Positions 7,537 to 15,752 of a stretch of 64,000 nt of DNA are shown here, one piece after another (the stretch's first letter is position 1; every line of letters starts with the position of its first letter). The stretch is taken from NCBI GenBank assembly GCA_035470785.1, contig DATIQN010000024.1, positions 1 to 64,000 of the forward strand, in the 5' to 3' direction. The notes below the pieces were generated by a model. It had not been told where the DNA came from, ran no database searches, and saw only the letters and a list, made by a program, of their open reading frames with translations. This DNA comes from Croceibacterium_B sp035470785. Lineage in GTDB: Bacteria; Pseudomonadota; Alphaproteobacteria; Sphingomonadales; Sphingomonadaceae. Position numbers and translations under genes: made by a program.

Positions 7537-8079
7537 ATAGCCCGCCCCCCCCGCCGCACGTTGTCCCCGCCGGTCAAGAGCGGCCCGCGCTTCGACGAAA
7601 TGATCCAATCGGACAAAGTCCGGGTGATCGACGAAAACGGCGAAAATCTCGGCGTCATGTACACCAAGGAAGCGATGGAGCAGGCCAACGAGCTCGGCCT
7701 GAACCTGGTCGAAGTCTCGCCCAACGCCGACCCGCCGGTGGCCAAGTACCTCGATGTCGGCAAGTACCGCTACGAGGCGCAGAAGAAGGCCAACGCCGCG
7801 CGCAAGACGCAGAAGACGCAGGAGATCAAGGAGATCAAGATGCGTCCGAACATCGACGTCCACGATTACGACGTGAAGATGCGCAGCGTGAAGAAGTTCA
7901 TTGAGGAAGGCGACAAGGTCAAGATGACCCTGCGCTTCCGCGGCCGCGAGATGGCCCACCAGGAGCTCGGCATGGACCTGCTCAAGCGCGTGCAGGACGA
8001 CACCGCCGAGATCGCCAAGGTCGAAGCCTATCCGCGCCTCGAAGGCCGCCAGATGCTGATGGTTCTGTCGCCGAAGTAG
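7537..8079 (+). CDS. infC: Translation initiation factor IF-3 with an ATA start codon
   Basis: IF-3 binds the 30S subunit and checks the start codon and initiator tRNA. The N-domain runs to about residue 85 (GPRFDEMIQSDKVRVIDENGENLGV), followed by a Lys-rich linker (KTQKTQEIKEIK) and the C-domain (FRGREMAHQELG). No ATG exists before residue 22. The conserved N-terminus ARPPRRTLSPPVKSGPRF reads in frame from an ATA at 7537, preceded by AAGGAGAG at 7523-7530. Rare start codons are a known IF-3 autoregulatory device (ATT in E. coli), because IF-3 itself rejects them. The full length is then 180 residues, normal for the family. Confidence 0.93.
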   Translation: MARPPRRTLSPPVKSGPRFDEMIQSDKVRVIDENGENLGVMYTKEAMEQANELGLNLVEVSPNADPPVAKYLDVGKYRYEAQKKANAARKTQKTQEIKEIKMRPNIDVHDYDVKMRSVKKFIEEGDKVKMTLRFRGREMAHQELGMDLLKRVQDDTAEIAKVEAYPRLEGRQMLMVLSPK

Positions 8080-8106
8080 GCGCTCCGCACAGCCACGAAT
8101 GACCGG

Positions 8107-8139
8107 AAGGGCGTGCCGCGAGGCGCGCCCTTCGTTTTG
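8107..8139 (+). terminator. Intrinsic terminator downstream of infC
   Basis: AAGGGCGTGCC, a GCGA loop and GGCGCGCCCTT form an 11-pair stem (one G-T pair), followed by CGTTTT. It lies 28 bp after the infC stop codon. Confidence 0.8.
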
Positions 8140-8176
8140 TCAGTGAAGCGTGCAAGGCTGACGCTGCGCCACATCG

Positions 8177-8467
8177 CTAATTCGAAACGATTATGACATC
8201 CTTCCGCGGGATGCCGAGGTAGCGCCGCACACACTCAACAATACGAACATCCGGCAGCTCGCGCTCACCGGCCGGCAAGATGCCGTTGACAAAGACAGTG
8301 TTCGGCCGACCCGGACGCAAGCGGATGACGTGCTCGGAGTGGCAACGGCGAGCCGCCTCTCGATATGTGTTCTCGCTGATGGCGCCTTTGGCATCATGGG
8401 GCGGGCCTGCGCCGCAGAGACAAGTGAGAGCCAAGGGGCTCACGAATTGAGCGAGACGACGATTCAT
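8177..8467 (-). CDS. Small hypothetical exported protein, possible lipoprotein
   Basis: A 96-residue reading frame with a hydrophobic N-terminus (FVSPLALTCLCGAG) that could be a signal peptide with a lipobox-like L-T-C. The mature part has a basic, proline-containing segment (RLRPGRPNTVFVNGILP) and ends RKDVIIVSN. I recognise no family. The region has no competing gene and no obvious Shine-Dalgarno sequence, so it may be a small secreted protein or a chance frame. Confidence 0.4.
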   Translation of the reverse strand: MNRRLAQFVSPLALTCLCGAGPPHDAKGAISENTYREAARRCHSEHVIRLRPGRPNTVFVNGILPAGERELPDVRIVECVRRYLGIPRKDVIIVSN

Positions 8468-8530
8468 TTAACGTCAGGCTGACACGCAATTCCAATATCC
8501 GCAACGGATCGAAAGTAGTCGCGCTCGTCC

Positions 8531-8925
8531 TCAGCCCTTGGCGGCCGGGGGCTCCCACAATTCGATCGGATTGCCTTGCGGGTCCCGAATCCGCGCCAAG
8601 CGGCCGACGCTCGGGTCGTCCCACTCTGCCTTGCGGATTACCTCGACGCCCGCCCCTTCCAGCCGCGCGGCCAGCGCATCCAGACCAGTGACGCGCAGGT
8701 TGATCATCGCCGGGCGGTCGGGCGGGAAGTAGGCGTTGCCGCTGCCGAAGAACGAGAACACCGTCTCGCCCGCTTTCTGCTTCCAGGAATAGCTGCCGTC
8801 AGGAGCTGGTTCGCCCCCTGCGGTGACGGTGAAGCCACGGTGTTCGCGGTACCACGCGCTCAGCTTCGCGGGACCGGCGGCGCGCAGGAAGACGCCGCGA
8901 TGCCGACAACTTTGCCTTCGCTCCT
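8531..8925 (-). pseudogene. VOC (glyoxalase-fold) family protein, frameshifted
   Basis: The minus strand encodes a single-domain VOC protein: KVVGIA in one frame, then VFLRAAGPAKLSAWYREHRGF, SWKQKAGETVFSFFG and IRDPQGNPIELWEPP in another. The frames meet near 8893-8898, where one G appears to be missing from a GCGGCG run; restoring it gives K-V-V-G-I-A-G-V-F-L-R-A, the usual family start. No start codon is found just upstream of KVVGI either. Metal-ligand positions such as the E in IELWEPP remain. The gene is either decayed or damaged by a sequencing error. VOC enzymes include glyoxalases, dioxygenases and antibiotic-binding proteins; the substrate is unknown. Confidence 0.75.
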
Positions 8926-8996
8926 CGCCCCCTCCTTGCCGTGGCCGCCGGGCAGGCTAGGATGATGGCGGAACGGGGCAAAGGGGAGGAAACGCC

Positions 8997-10205
8997 ATGG
9001 GGCTGATCGCCGGTTACAGCGGCCTCACCGGCCCGCAGAAGACCGCGATCTGGGCGAGCTACCTCGGATGGATGCTCGACGCGTTCGACTATTTCCTGCT
9101 GGTGTTCATGCTCAAAGCGATCGGCGAGAGCTTCGGCGCGAGCATCGAGCAAGTCTCCGAGGCTCTGTTCCTGACGCTCGCCGCGCGCCCGGCCGGTGCG
9201 CTGGTGTTCGGCTGGCTCGGCGACAAGTTCGGGCGGCGTTCGATCCTAATGCTGGTGATCGTGCTGTTCTCGCTGATGTCGGGCCTTTCGGGTCTCGCCG
9301 GATCGCTGCCGCAGCTGCTGCTGATCCGCGCCTGCTTCGGCTTCGCGATGGGCGGCGAATGGGGCCTCGGCGCGAGCCTGGTGATGGAGACGATCCCGGC
9401 GAAGATGCGCGGACCTGTCTCGGGCCTGCTGCAGTCGGGCTATCCGATGGGCTATCTCGTCGCCAGCCTGGTCTATTACCTATTCTTCGACGCGATCGGC
9501 TGGCGGGCGATGTTCTTCATCGGCGTGCTGCCGGCGCTGTTCGTGCTGTTCATCCGGCTGCGGGTCGAGGAAAGCCCGACCTTCGCGGCCAGGCGGCACG
9601 AGAAGCGGCCCGCGGTGCTCGGCGAGATGGCCAGGCACTGGAGGCTGGCGCTCTACCTGATCGTGCTGATGACGGCGATGAACTTTCTCAGCCACGGCAC
9701 CGGCGACCTCTACCCCACCTTTCTGCAGAAGCAGCGCGGGTTCGACACCCACACCACCGGCATGCTGGCGATCGTCCTCAACGTCGGCTCGATCATCGGC
9801 GCGGTCGGTTTCGGCCAGTTTCAGGAGCGAATGGGGCGGCGGCGCAACCTCGCGCTCGCCTGCGTGCTGGTCGTCCCTGTGATCCCCCTGTGGGCCTATT
9901 CGACCGGCCTTCTCCCTCTCGCGGCGGGCGCGTTCCTCATGGGCCTCGCGGTGCAGGGTGCTTGGGGCAACATCCCGGCCTATCTCAACGAGCTCTCGCC
10001 GCCGGCGCTGCGGGCGATGTTCCCAGGCCTGGTCTACCAGCTCGGCAACCTCATCGCCTCGCGCGTCTCGCCGTTCCAGGCTGGCATCGCCGCCAGCCGC
10101 GGCGGCGACTACGCCTACGCGCTGGCCTCGGTCACGCTGGTCACGGCAATCGCGGTCATCGCGTGGATCTGGTTCGGGCCCGAGCGGCGCGAGGAGCTCG
10201 AATAG
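8997..10205 (+). CDS. MFS transporter, sialate/aromatic-acid symporter type
   Basis: A 402-residue inner-membrane transporter with about 12 hydrophobic segments. The first contains GWMLDAFDYFLLVFML, an acidic helix-1 motif typical of the MFS sialate:H+ and aromatic-acid:H+ groups. The signature loop GWLGDKFGRRS follows helix 2, and GEWGLGASLVMETIPAKMRG resembles the conserved helix 4-5 region. It probably imports an organic acid with protons; the substrate cannot be set from sequence. AAAGGGGAGG lies eight bases before the ATG. The next gene begins four bases after its stop, so the two probably share a transcript. Confidence 0.85.
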   Translation: MGLIAGYSGLTGPQKTAIWASYLGWMLDAFDYFLLVFMLKAIGESFGASIEQVSEALFLTLAARPAGALVFGWLGDKFGRRSILMLVIVLFSLMSGLSGLAGSLPQLLLIRACFGFAMGGEWGLGASLVMETIPAKMRGPVSGLLQSGYPMGYLVASLVYYLFFDAIGWRAMFFIGVLPALFVLFIRLRVEESPTFAARRHEKRPAVLGEMARHWRLALYLIVLMTAMNFLSHGTGDLYPTFLQKQRGFDTHTTGMLAIVLNVGSIIGAVGFGQFQERMGRRRNLALACVLVVPVIPLWAYSTGLLPLAAGAFLMGLAVQGAWGNIPAYLNELSPPALRAMFPGLVYQLGNLIASRVSPFQAGIAASRGGDYAYALASVTLVTAIAVIAWIWFGPERREELE

Positions 10206-10209
10206 AGCC

Positions 10210-12009
10210 ATGATCCGCCTGCCCGAGCGACTGCCGCCGCTGACGGGCCGCGCACTGACCGCGTTCCGGGTGCTGTGGGCGCTTTCGTTCGTGCTCGCGC
10301 TGGTGGGAGCGACTTTCGGCGAGCATGCTGCGGTCCAGCGAAACCGGCAATTCAACCAAATCACCTATTCTCTCGGCATCATTGGTTCGGAAAGCGATGG
10401 CGTTCGCTACATCTCGCCCGTCCTACCGGCGATCGAGGCCCAGGGCGTCAAACCGGGCAGTCGCCTGCTGGCAGTCGACGGCCGGTCGCTTGCAACGCAC
10501 GCGTCTTACGACGAGGCGAACGACCTGATGCATGCTCTGCAAGGTCCGGAAGGAACGTTCCATCGCCTGCAGCTGCGCGATCCGCAAGGTCGCGTCGCGG
10601 TGATCACTCTGCCCGTGCAGCGGTCCAACCTGATCGCCTTCGACGCCACGTCCGCGATGACGATGGAACAGCGCATGCAATTGCTGGCATGGGCGAACGG
10701 CGCGATCTCGGTCATGTTCCTTGGCGGGTCGGCGCTGCTCTTCGCGCGGCGCGCGCGCGAGCCAGTTGTTGCGCTGCTGACGCTCGGCCTGCTGGTCGGC
10801 AACGCCCAGCTCGCCACGTTCTGGAGCGGCAACGGGGCCCTGATCGACAGCGCTTTTCGTTTCGACTTCGAGACGCTGCTGATGGGCATCGCGCTGACAG
10901 TCTTCCCTTCAGGGCGTTTCGAGCCCCGCTGGACCACTCTCCTCATCGCCGGGATCGTCCTGTTCGTGGCGGCGAATCCGTTGCTGGACGATGGAGCCAA
11001 ACTTGCGGGAGTCGTATTTATCGGGTTGGGCGTGGTCGCGTCCAACATCGTGCGTTATCGACGGAGAAGCGCGGCGGTCGAACGCCAGCAGGTCAAGTGG
11101 GCGACCCTCGGCATCGCGATTGCGGTGTTCCTGCTGCTCGTCTCGAATGGGGTGACTTACGTCGGCCAAATAACGCCCACGTCATCGGTCGCGATGGCGC
11201 TTTCGGTGGGATCGAGGGTGTTGGACGTGCTCGCCTCGACATCGCTCGTCGGCGGCCTGCTGGTCTCGCTGCTGCGCTTCCGGCTCTACGACGCCGACAC
11301 CGCGCTCAGCCGCTCGGCGACGTTCGGCGCGCTCGCCGTCGGGCTGATCGCGATTTTCGCCGGCACCGAAAAACTGCTCGAGTTGCTGGCGGAAGAATAC
11401 TGGGGCGAGAGACTGGGCGTGGCACCCGGCGCGATCGCCGCGGGCATCGCGGCCGCGCTTATCCCGCCGATGCACCACCGTCTCAATCGCTGGGCTGAAA
11501 GGCGCTTTCAGGGCCCGCTCCTGGATTTGCGAAGGCAACTGCCGGAGAAGCTCGGCGACTGGCGCGAGACGGCCACGCCCCACGAACTGGCCGAGGCGGC
11601 GCTGGGGCGGATCATGGACGCGCTGCACACCTCGAGCGGAGCGATCGTCGCAAGAGGGGCGGACGGCCAGCGGCTTGCCACGCAAGGCCTGGCGCTGGGC
11701 GATGTCGAATCCTGGCTCGCCGCCCATCCGGGCGCGATGACCGAACTCGACCGCGAGGATGCCCTGCTTCCCCTGCGCCTCAATCTCGGGCTGCTACCCG
11801 GCGGAGCGACGGCATGGCTGCTGCTGGGCCCTCGGCCCGACGGGACGATGCCCGGCAAGGATGAGCGCGACGCCGCGGCGGCGATTGCCGATCCGCTTGC
11901 CCGAGCACTCTCCGTGGCCACTCTGCGGCGCCAACGCGACGACAGCCTTGCGAGCACGCTCAAGGATCTCGCTGCGCGCCTCGCTCGGCTGGAGGCGCGC
12001 CCCGCATGA
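10210..12009 (+). CDS. Sensor-like membrane protein: PDZ-like region, membrane helices, C-terminal GAF-like region
   Basis: A 599-residue protein. An N-terminal helix (about 18-38) leads to an extracytoplasmic region containing G-V-K-P-G-S-R-L-L-A-V-D-G-R-S, which resembles a PDZ carboxylate loop. A block of about eight hydrophobic segments (about 150-420) follows, then a cytoplasmic region (about 430-599) with a weak GAF-like pattern and a terminal coiled stretch (LASTLKDLAARLARLEARPA). The architecture is like a membrane histidine kinase sensor, but no HisKA, HATPase or GGDEF output is present. It starts four bases after the MFS gene and may sense that transporter's substrate. The function is inferred. 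Confidence 0.6.
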   Translation: MIRLPERLPPLTGRALTAFRVLWALSFVLALVGATFGEHAAVQRNRQFNQITYSLGIIGSESDGVRYISPVLPAIEAQGVKPGSRLLAVDGRSLATHASYDEANDLMHALQGPEGTFHRLQLRDPQGRVAVITLPVQRSNLIAFDATSAMTMEQRMQLLAWANGAISVMFLGGSALLFARRAREPVVALLTLGLLVGNAQLATFWSGNGALIDSAFRFDFETLLMGIALTVFPSGRFEPRWTTLLIAGIVLFVAANPLLDDGAKLAGVVFIGLGVVASNIVRYRRRSAAVERQQVKWATLGIAIAVFLLLVSNGVTYVGQITPTSSVAMALSVGSRVLDVLASTSLVGGLLVSLLRFRLYDADTALSRSATFGALAVGLIAIFAGTEKLLELLAEEYWGERLGVAPGAIAAGIAAALIPPMHHRLNRWAERRFQGPLLDLRRQLPEKLGDWRETATPHELAEAALGRIMDALHTSSGAIVARGADGQRLATQGLALGDVESWLAAHPGAMTELDREDALLPLRLNLGLLPGGATAWLLLGPRPDGTMPGKDERDAAAAIADPLARALSVATLRRQRDDSLASTLKDLAARLARLEARPA

Positions 12010-12053
12010 AGCGGCGATTGCGGTCACGCGGCAATCCGGTTACAGACGCAACC

Positions 12054-13364
12054 ATGTCCGATCCCATCATCCCGCCGACCCCGCGCCGCAAACCCAAGCC
12101 CGAGGTCACCACCATCGGCGGGCGCGCGCTCAAGCCCTCCACACTGATGATGGGCTTCGGCTACGATCCGGTGTTGTCCGAAGGCTCGCTGAAGCCGCCG
12201 ATCTTCCTCACCAGCACTTTCGTGTTCGAGAGCGCCGAGGCCGGCAAGCGGCACTTCGAAGGAATCACCGGCAAGCGCGTAGGCGGCGCCGAGGGCCTCG
12301 TCTATTCGCGCTTCAACGGCCCGAACCAGGAAATCCTCGAGGACCGTCTGGGCGTATGGGACGGAGCCGAGGACGCGCTGGTGTTCTCGAGCGGGATGAC
12401 CGCGATCTGCATCCTGATGATGGCCTATTGCGAAGCGGGCGACGTGATCGTCCACTCGGGCCCGCTGTACGCCGCGAGTGAGGGCTTCGTCGCCAAGGTG
12501 CTCGGCAAGTTCGGGGTCAGCTACCTCGACTTTCCCGCCGGTGCGACGCGCGAGGAATTGGACGCGGTGCTGTCGCAGGCCAAGGCCAAGGCGGCCGAGA
12601 GCGGCGGCAAGGTGGCGATGGTCTACCTCGAAAGCCCCGGCAACCCGACCAACGCGCTGGTCGACATCGAGGCGGTCAAGGCGGCGCGCGATGCCGCGCT
12701 CGACGCGAACGAAACGCCGATCGCGATCGACAACACCTTCCTCGGCCCGCTGTGGCAGAGCCCGCTCAGGCACGGCGCGGACATCGTCGTCTATTCGCTG
12801 ACCAAGTATGCCGGCGGCCATTCGGACCTCGTCGCCGGCAGCGTATCGGGCGCGAAGCGCTGGATCGAGCCCGTGCGCGCGCTGCGCAACACGATGGGCG
12901 GCATCTGCGATCCCAACACTGCGTGGATGCTGCTGCGCAGCCTCGAGACGCTCGAAATCCGCATGCAGCGGGCGACCGAAAACGCGATCAAGGTGTGCGA
13001 CTTCCTCCAGGCTCACCCGAAAGTCGAAGGACTCGGCTTCCTTGGCCTGCTCGAGGACGCGCGCCAGAAGGACATCTACGAACGGCACTGCACGGGGCCA
13101 GGCAGCACTTTCAGCCTGTTCATCAGGGGCGGCGAGGCCGAGGCGTTCCGCTTCCTCGACGCGCTCAAGGTCGCCAAGCTCGCGGTCAGCCTTGGCGGCA
13201 CCGAGACGCTCGCGAGCCACCCGGCGGCGATGACGCACCTCTCGGTGCCCGATGCACGCAAGCAGCAATTGGGGATCACCGACAACCTCGTGCGGATCAG
13301 CATCGGCATCGAGGACGCCGACGACCTGATCGCCGATTTCGGCCAGGCGCTGGCGGGGGTCTGA
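12054..13364 (+). CDS. Cystathionine gamma-synthase/lyase family PLP enzyme
   Basis: A 436-residue Cys/Met-metabolism PLP enzyme of the trans-sulfuration fold. Marks are YSRFNGPNQEILEDRL, a PLP-binding SSGMTAI loop, IDNTFLGPLWQSPLRHGADIV and SLTKYAGGHSDLVAGS with the PLP lysine at K251. The C-domain carries SLGGTETLASHPAAMTH, typical of methionine gamma-lyase, cystathionine lyases and O-acylhomoserine sulfhydrylases. The exact reaction is uncertain. A four-base overlap start at 12006 would add 16 basic residues; the ATG at 12054 (MSDPIIPP) is preferred because homology begins there. The gene adds to the sulfur theme seen at 53-64 kb but lies far from it. Confidence 0.9.
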   Translation: MSDPIIPPTPRRKPKPEVTTIGGRALKPSTLMMGFGYDPVLSEGSLKPPIFLTSTFVFESAEAGKRHFEGITGKRVGGAEGLVYSRFNGPNQEILEDRLGVWDGAEDALVFSSGMTAICILMMAYCEAGDVIVHSGPLYAASEGFVAKVLGKFGVSYLDFPAGATREELDAVLSQAKAKAAESGGKVAMVYLESPGNPTNALVDIEAVKAARDAALDANETPIAIDNTFLGPLWQSPLRHGADIVVYSLTKYAGGHSDLVAGSVSGAKRWIEPVRALRNTMGGICDPNTAWMLLRSLETLEIRMQRATENAIKVCDFLQAHPKVEGLGFLGLLEDARQKDIYERHCTGPGSTFSLFIRGGEAEAFRFLDALKVAKLAVSLGGTETLASHPAAMTHLSVPDARKQQLGITDNLVRISIGIEDADDLIADFGQALAGV

Positions 13365-13374
13365 CCGCGCGCGC

Positions 13375-14112
13375 CTAGCGCTTGATCCAGCGCTTCGCGT
13401 CCTCGAGTTCGTCGAGCGCGAAGATGTGCAGCTCGGCGGGCATCAGCGGGGCGAACAGCCGCGCGGAGGTGCGGATCCAGCCGATGTCGGTGACCACCGC
13501 GATGCGGCTGAAATCGGCCCAGTGGCTGAAGCCGAAACGGGCATCGTCCCACGCCGCCTCGGGCGAGTAGGAAATGAAGTCGTCGTCGACCACGACGAGG
13601 AACTTCAGCCGGTCATGCCCCTTGAGCTTGGCCTCGACCAGCGGCACGAGCATGTCGCGATAATCCTGCGAAGTGACGATCCCACTCACTTTCAGCGCGA
13701 CAACGTCGTTCGGCAATCCGGCGATCGGCTCGAAGCGGCCGGGATGGTCTTCGTCCTCTTGCACCCATTCGCGCGCGGCGGCGATCTTCTCCTCGGGAAA
13801 GTGCCGCACCTTGGCGCCGACGAAGTGGTCGAGCAGCGGCGGGAGCACGCCGAGCAGTCCGACATCGCCGACCACAGCAACCTTCTTCACCAGCTTCTGG
13901 TGCTCTTTCACGAGATGGAAATGCCGGCTCATCGCCGAAAGGCTCGCCCAGTGCGGGATGCCGTGCACGTGGACGAGTATGTTGGGGACCAGGTCGCGTG
14001 AATTGATATAGCCGTCGATGGCTCGCGCCACGCTGTCGAAATCTTGCTCGGTCAGCGCGCCTTGCGGTGTCAGCGCGACCACATTGTCGAACGGGAAATC
14101 GATGCCGATCAT
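13375..14112 (-). CDS. Protein with two SpoIIAA-like (STAS/SEC14-type) domains
   Basis: A 245-residue soluble protein that repeats one fold twice. Each half has a beta start (VVALTPQGALTEQDF / VVALKVSGIVTSQDY), a helix, a central strand ending with basic residues, and a W-A/W-D helical segment (HWASLSAMSRHFHLVKEH / AAWDDARFGFSHWADF). This matches the SpoIIAA-like family related to STAS and CRAL-TRIO lipid-binding folds. The parallel strings VVAL(T/K)xxGxxTxQD in both halves show an internal duplication. The function is unknown. The gene is convergent with the upstream trans-sulfuration gene, 10 bp apart. Confidence 0.8.
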   Translation of the reverse strand: MIGIDFPFDNVVALTPQGALTEQDFDSVARAIDGYINSRDLVPNILVHVHGIPHWASLSAMSRHFHLVKEHQKLVKKVAVVGDVGLLGVLPPLLDHFVGAKVRHFPEEKIAAAREWVQEDEDHPGRFEPIAGLPNDVVALKVSGIVTSQDYRDMLVPLVEAKLKGHDRLKFLVVVDDDFISYSPEAAWDDARFGFSHWADFSRIAVVTDIGWIRTSARLFAPLMPAELHIFALDELEDAKRWIKR

Positions 14113-14196
14113 GTTTCCCTCCTCTCATCAATGAAGAGGGCTATAGCACCTGCCTGCGCGCAGTTCTTCCTGCTCAGTTAACCACGATTGCCAACT

Positions 14197-14730
14197 CTAT
14201 CCGCGCCACGCGCGCCGCTCTTCGGCCTGGCGCAGGACTTCGTAAGCCAGGCTGTAGGCCTGGAACAGCTTGGCCGCCTTTTCGTCGCCCGGGTTGACGT
14301 CGGGATGCACTTCCTTGGCCCGGGCGCGCCAGGCTTTCTTGACCGCCTCGAAATCGGCGTCGCTCTCGAGCCCGAGCAGCTCGAGCGCGCGCATCTCGTC
14401 ATTGCTGCGGGTGCCGTCGCCGCTGCCGCCCCAACTGTAGTGCGCGGCTTCGGAATAGCCGGCGTTGTCGCGGTTCTCGGCCTTCTCGCGCGCGGCGGCC
14501 TCTTCCTTGTCGAGGCCTTCGAAATAGTCCCACTGGCGGTTGTATTCGGCCGCGTGCGGCTGGCAGAAATACCACCGCTCGGGGCTGTTGGGCGATTTCG
14601 GCGCGGGACAGTTGCCCGGCTGCTCGCAACCATGCCGGTCGCACAGTCGCACGGTCACCGCCTCGCGCGAGCTGCCGTAGCCGCGCCAGCGCGGGAACCC
14701 CCAGTCGACCGAACGTCGCGGGCGGCTCAT
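14197..14730 (-). CDS. J-domain (DnaJ-like) protein with an N-terminal cysteine cluster
   Basis: A 177-residue protein with a C-terminal J domain (about 114-176), where ALELLGLESDADFEAVKKAWRARAKE precedes the HPD motif (152-154). The J domain stimulates the DnaK ATPase. The N-terminal part has four cysteines (C30, C35, C41, C56) and a histidine, which could bind zinc, then an acidic/basic helix around 65-90. This layout (cysteine cluster, linker, terminal J domain) is typical of alphaproteobacterial DnaJ-like proteins of unknown client. The start ATG is at 14730. Confidence 0.88.
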   Translation of the reverse strand: MSRPRRSVDWGFPRWRGYGSSREAVTVRLCDRHGCEQPGNCPAPKSPNSPERWYFCQPHAAEYNRQWDYFEGLDKEEAAAREKAENRDNAGYSEAAHYSWGGSGDGTRSNDEMRALELLGLESDADFEAVKKAWRARAKEVHPDVNPGDEKAAKLFQAYSLAYEVLRQAEERRAWRG

Positions 14731-14863
14731 GACATTACTTTCCGGACCATGGTGTCATAATAGGGGCGCGGGGCGCTGTCTCCAAGGTTTGTCGGCTAGT
14801 TCTTGCGTGCCTTGCGGTGCAAACGCTCTCGGCGCAAGGGGACGCGGAGGAGCCCGACTTTCA

Positions 14864-15520
14864 ATGACCACCCGCCTTGCCGTGTTCGATTGCGATGGAA
14901 CGATCAGCGACGGGCAGGCGGCCGTGTGCGCGGCGATGGCCCGGGCCTTTGCGGACGTTGGCCTGGCCGCGCCGCCCGACCACGCCATTCGGCGGATCGT
15001 CGGCCTGAGCTTGCCGGTCGCGGTGCGCCATCTCGCGCCCGATCAGGAGCCGGGCATGCATGCGCAAGTGGTCGACGCCTACCGCGCGGCGTTCTTCAAG
15101 GCGCGCAGCGAGGGCCTGGTGGCTGAGCCGCTGTACGACGGCATTCGCGAGCTGCTGGCCTCGCTCCACGGAAAGGGCTGGCGGCTTGGCGTCGCCACCG
15201 GCAAGTCCGACCGCGGTCTCACCGCCTGCCTGACCGACCACGGCGTGGTCGACCTGTTCGTGACATTGCAGACCGCCGACCGGCATCCCTCGAAGCCCGA
15301 CCCCTCGATGCTGGTCAGGGCGATGCTCGAAGCCGGGGCGGAGCCGCAGGACACGGTGATGATCGGCGACACCGCGTTCGACATGGCGATGGCCCGCACC
15401 GCCGGGTGCCGTGCCATCGGCGTCGCCTGGGGCTATCACGCGCCCGACGAGCTGCTCGACGCGGGCGCGGAAGCGGTCGCCAAGACACTCGCCGAGCTGG
15501 AGGACCTAATCGATGGCTAG
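14864..15520 (+). CDS. HAD-family hydrolase, phosphoglycolate phosphatase-like
   Basis: A 218-residue HAD phosphatase. Motif I is VFDCDGT (D9, D11), motif II is V-A-T-G-K-S, and motif III/IV is PSKPDPSMLV then MIGDTAFDMAMA. A cap domain lies between motifs I and II. Phosphoglycolate phosphatase and phosphomonoesterases share this form; the substrate is not defined. The ATG at 14864 follows GCGGAGGA. It overlaps the next small gene by eight bases, making a three-gene operon with ATP12. Confidence 0.88.
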   Translation: MTTRLAVFDCDGTISDGQAAVCAAMARAFADVGLAAPPDHAIRRIVGLSLPVAVRHLAPDQEPGMHAQVVDAYRAAFFKARSEGLVAEPLYDGIRELLASLHGKGWRLGVATGKSDRGLTACLTDHGVVDLFVTLQTADRHPSKPDPSMLVRAMLEAGAEPQDTVMIGDTAFDMAMARTAGCRAIGVAWGYHAPDELLDAGAEAVAKTLAELEDLIDG

Positions 15521-15752
15521 CCGCCCACCCGGGAACGACGGTTCGAACGACAACGCCGCGCGCGACCGCTGGATGGTGATCAACGCCCTGAGGCTGGGCG
15601 GTCTCGCGATGGCCTTGTTCGGCATCCTGGCCCTCGGCCATGTCTTCGCATTTCCCGAGATCGGCGGGTACGTGCTTGTCATTGCCGGGCTGGCCGACTT
15701 CTTCGTTGTGCCGCTGTTGCTCGCCCGGAAGTGGCGCACGCCCGGCCCATGA
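15513..15752 (+). CDS. Small two-helix membrane protein
   Basis: A 79-residue protein with a hydrophilic, Asn/Gly-rich start and two hydrophobic helices (about 26-47 and 51-71), followed by a short basic tail (ARKWRTPGP). It overlaps the HAD gene by eight bases and the ATP12 gene by four (ATGA), so it is part of that operon. I recognise no family; similar unnamed genes often lie before ATP12 in this bacterial group. A role beside F1-ATPase assembly is only inferred from position. Confidence 0.75.
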   Translation: MASRPPGNDGSNDNAARDRWMVINALRLGGLAMALFGILALGHVFAFPEIGGYVLVIAGLADFFVVPLLLARKWRTPGP

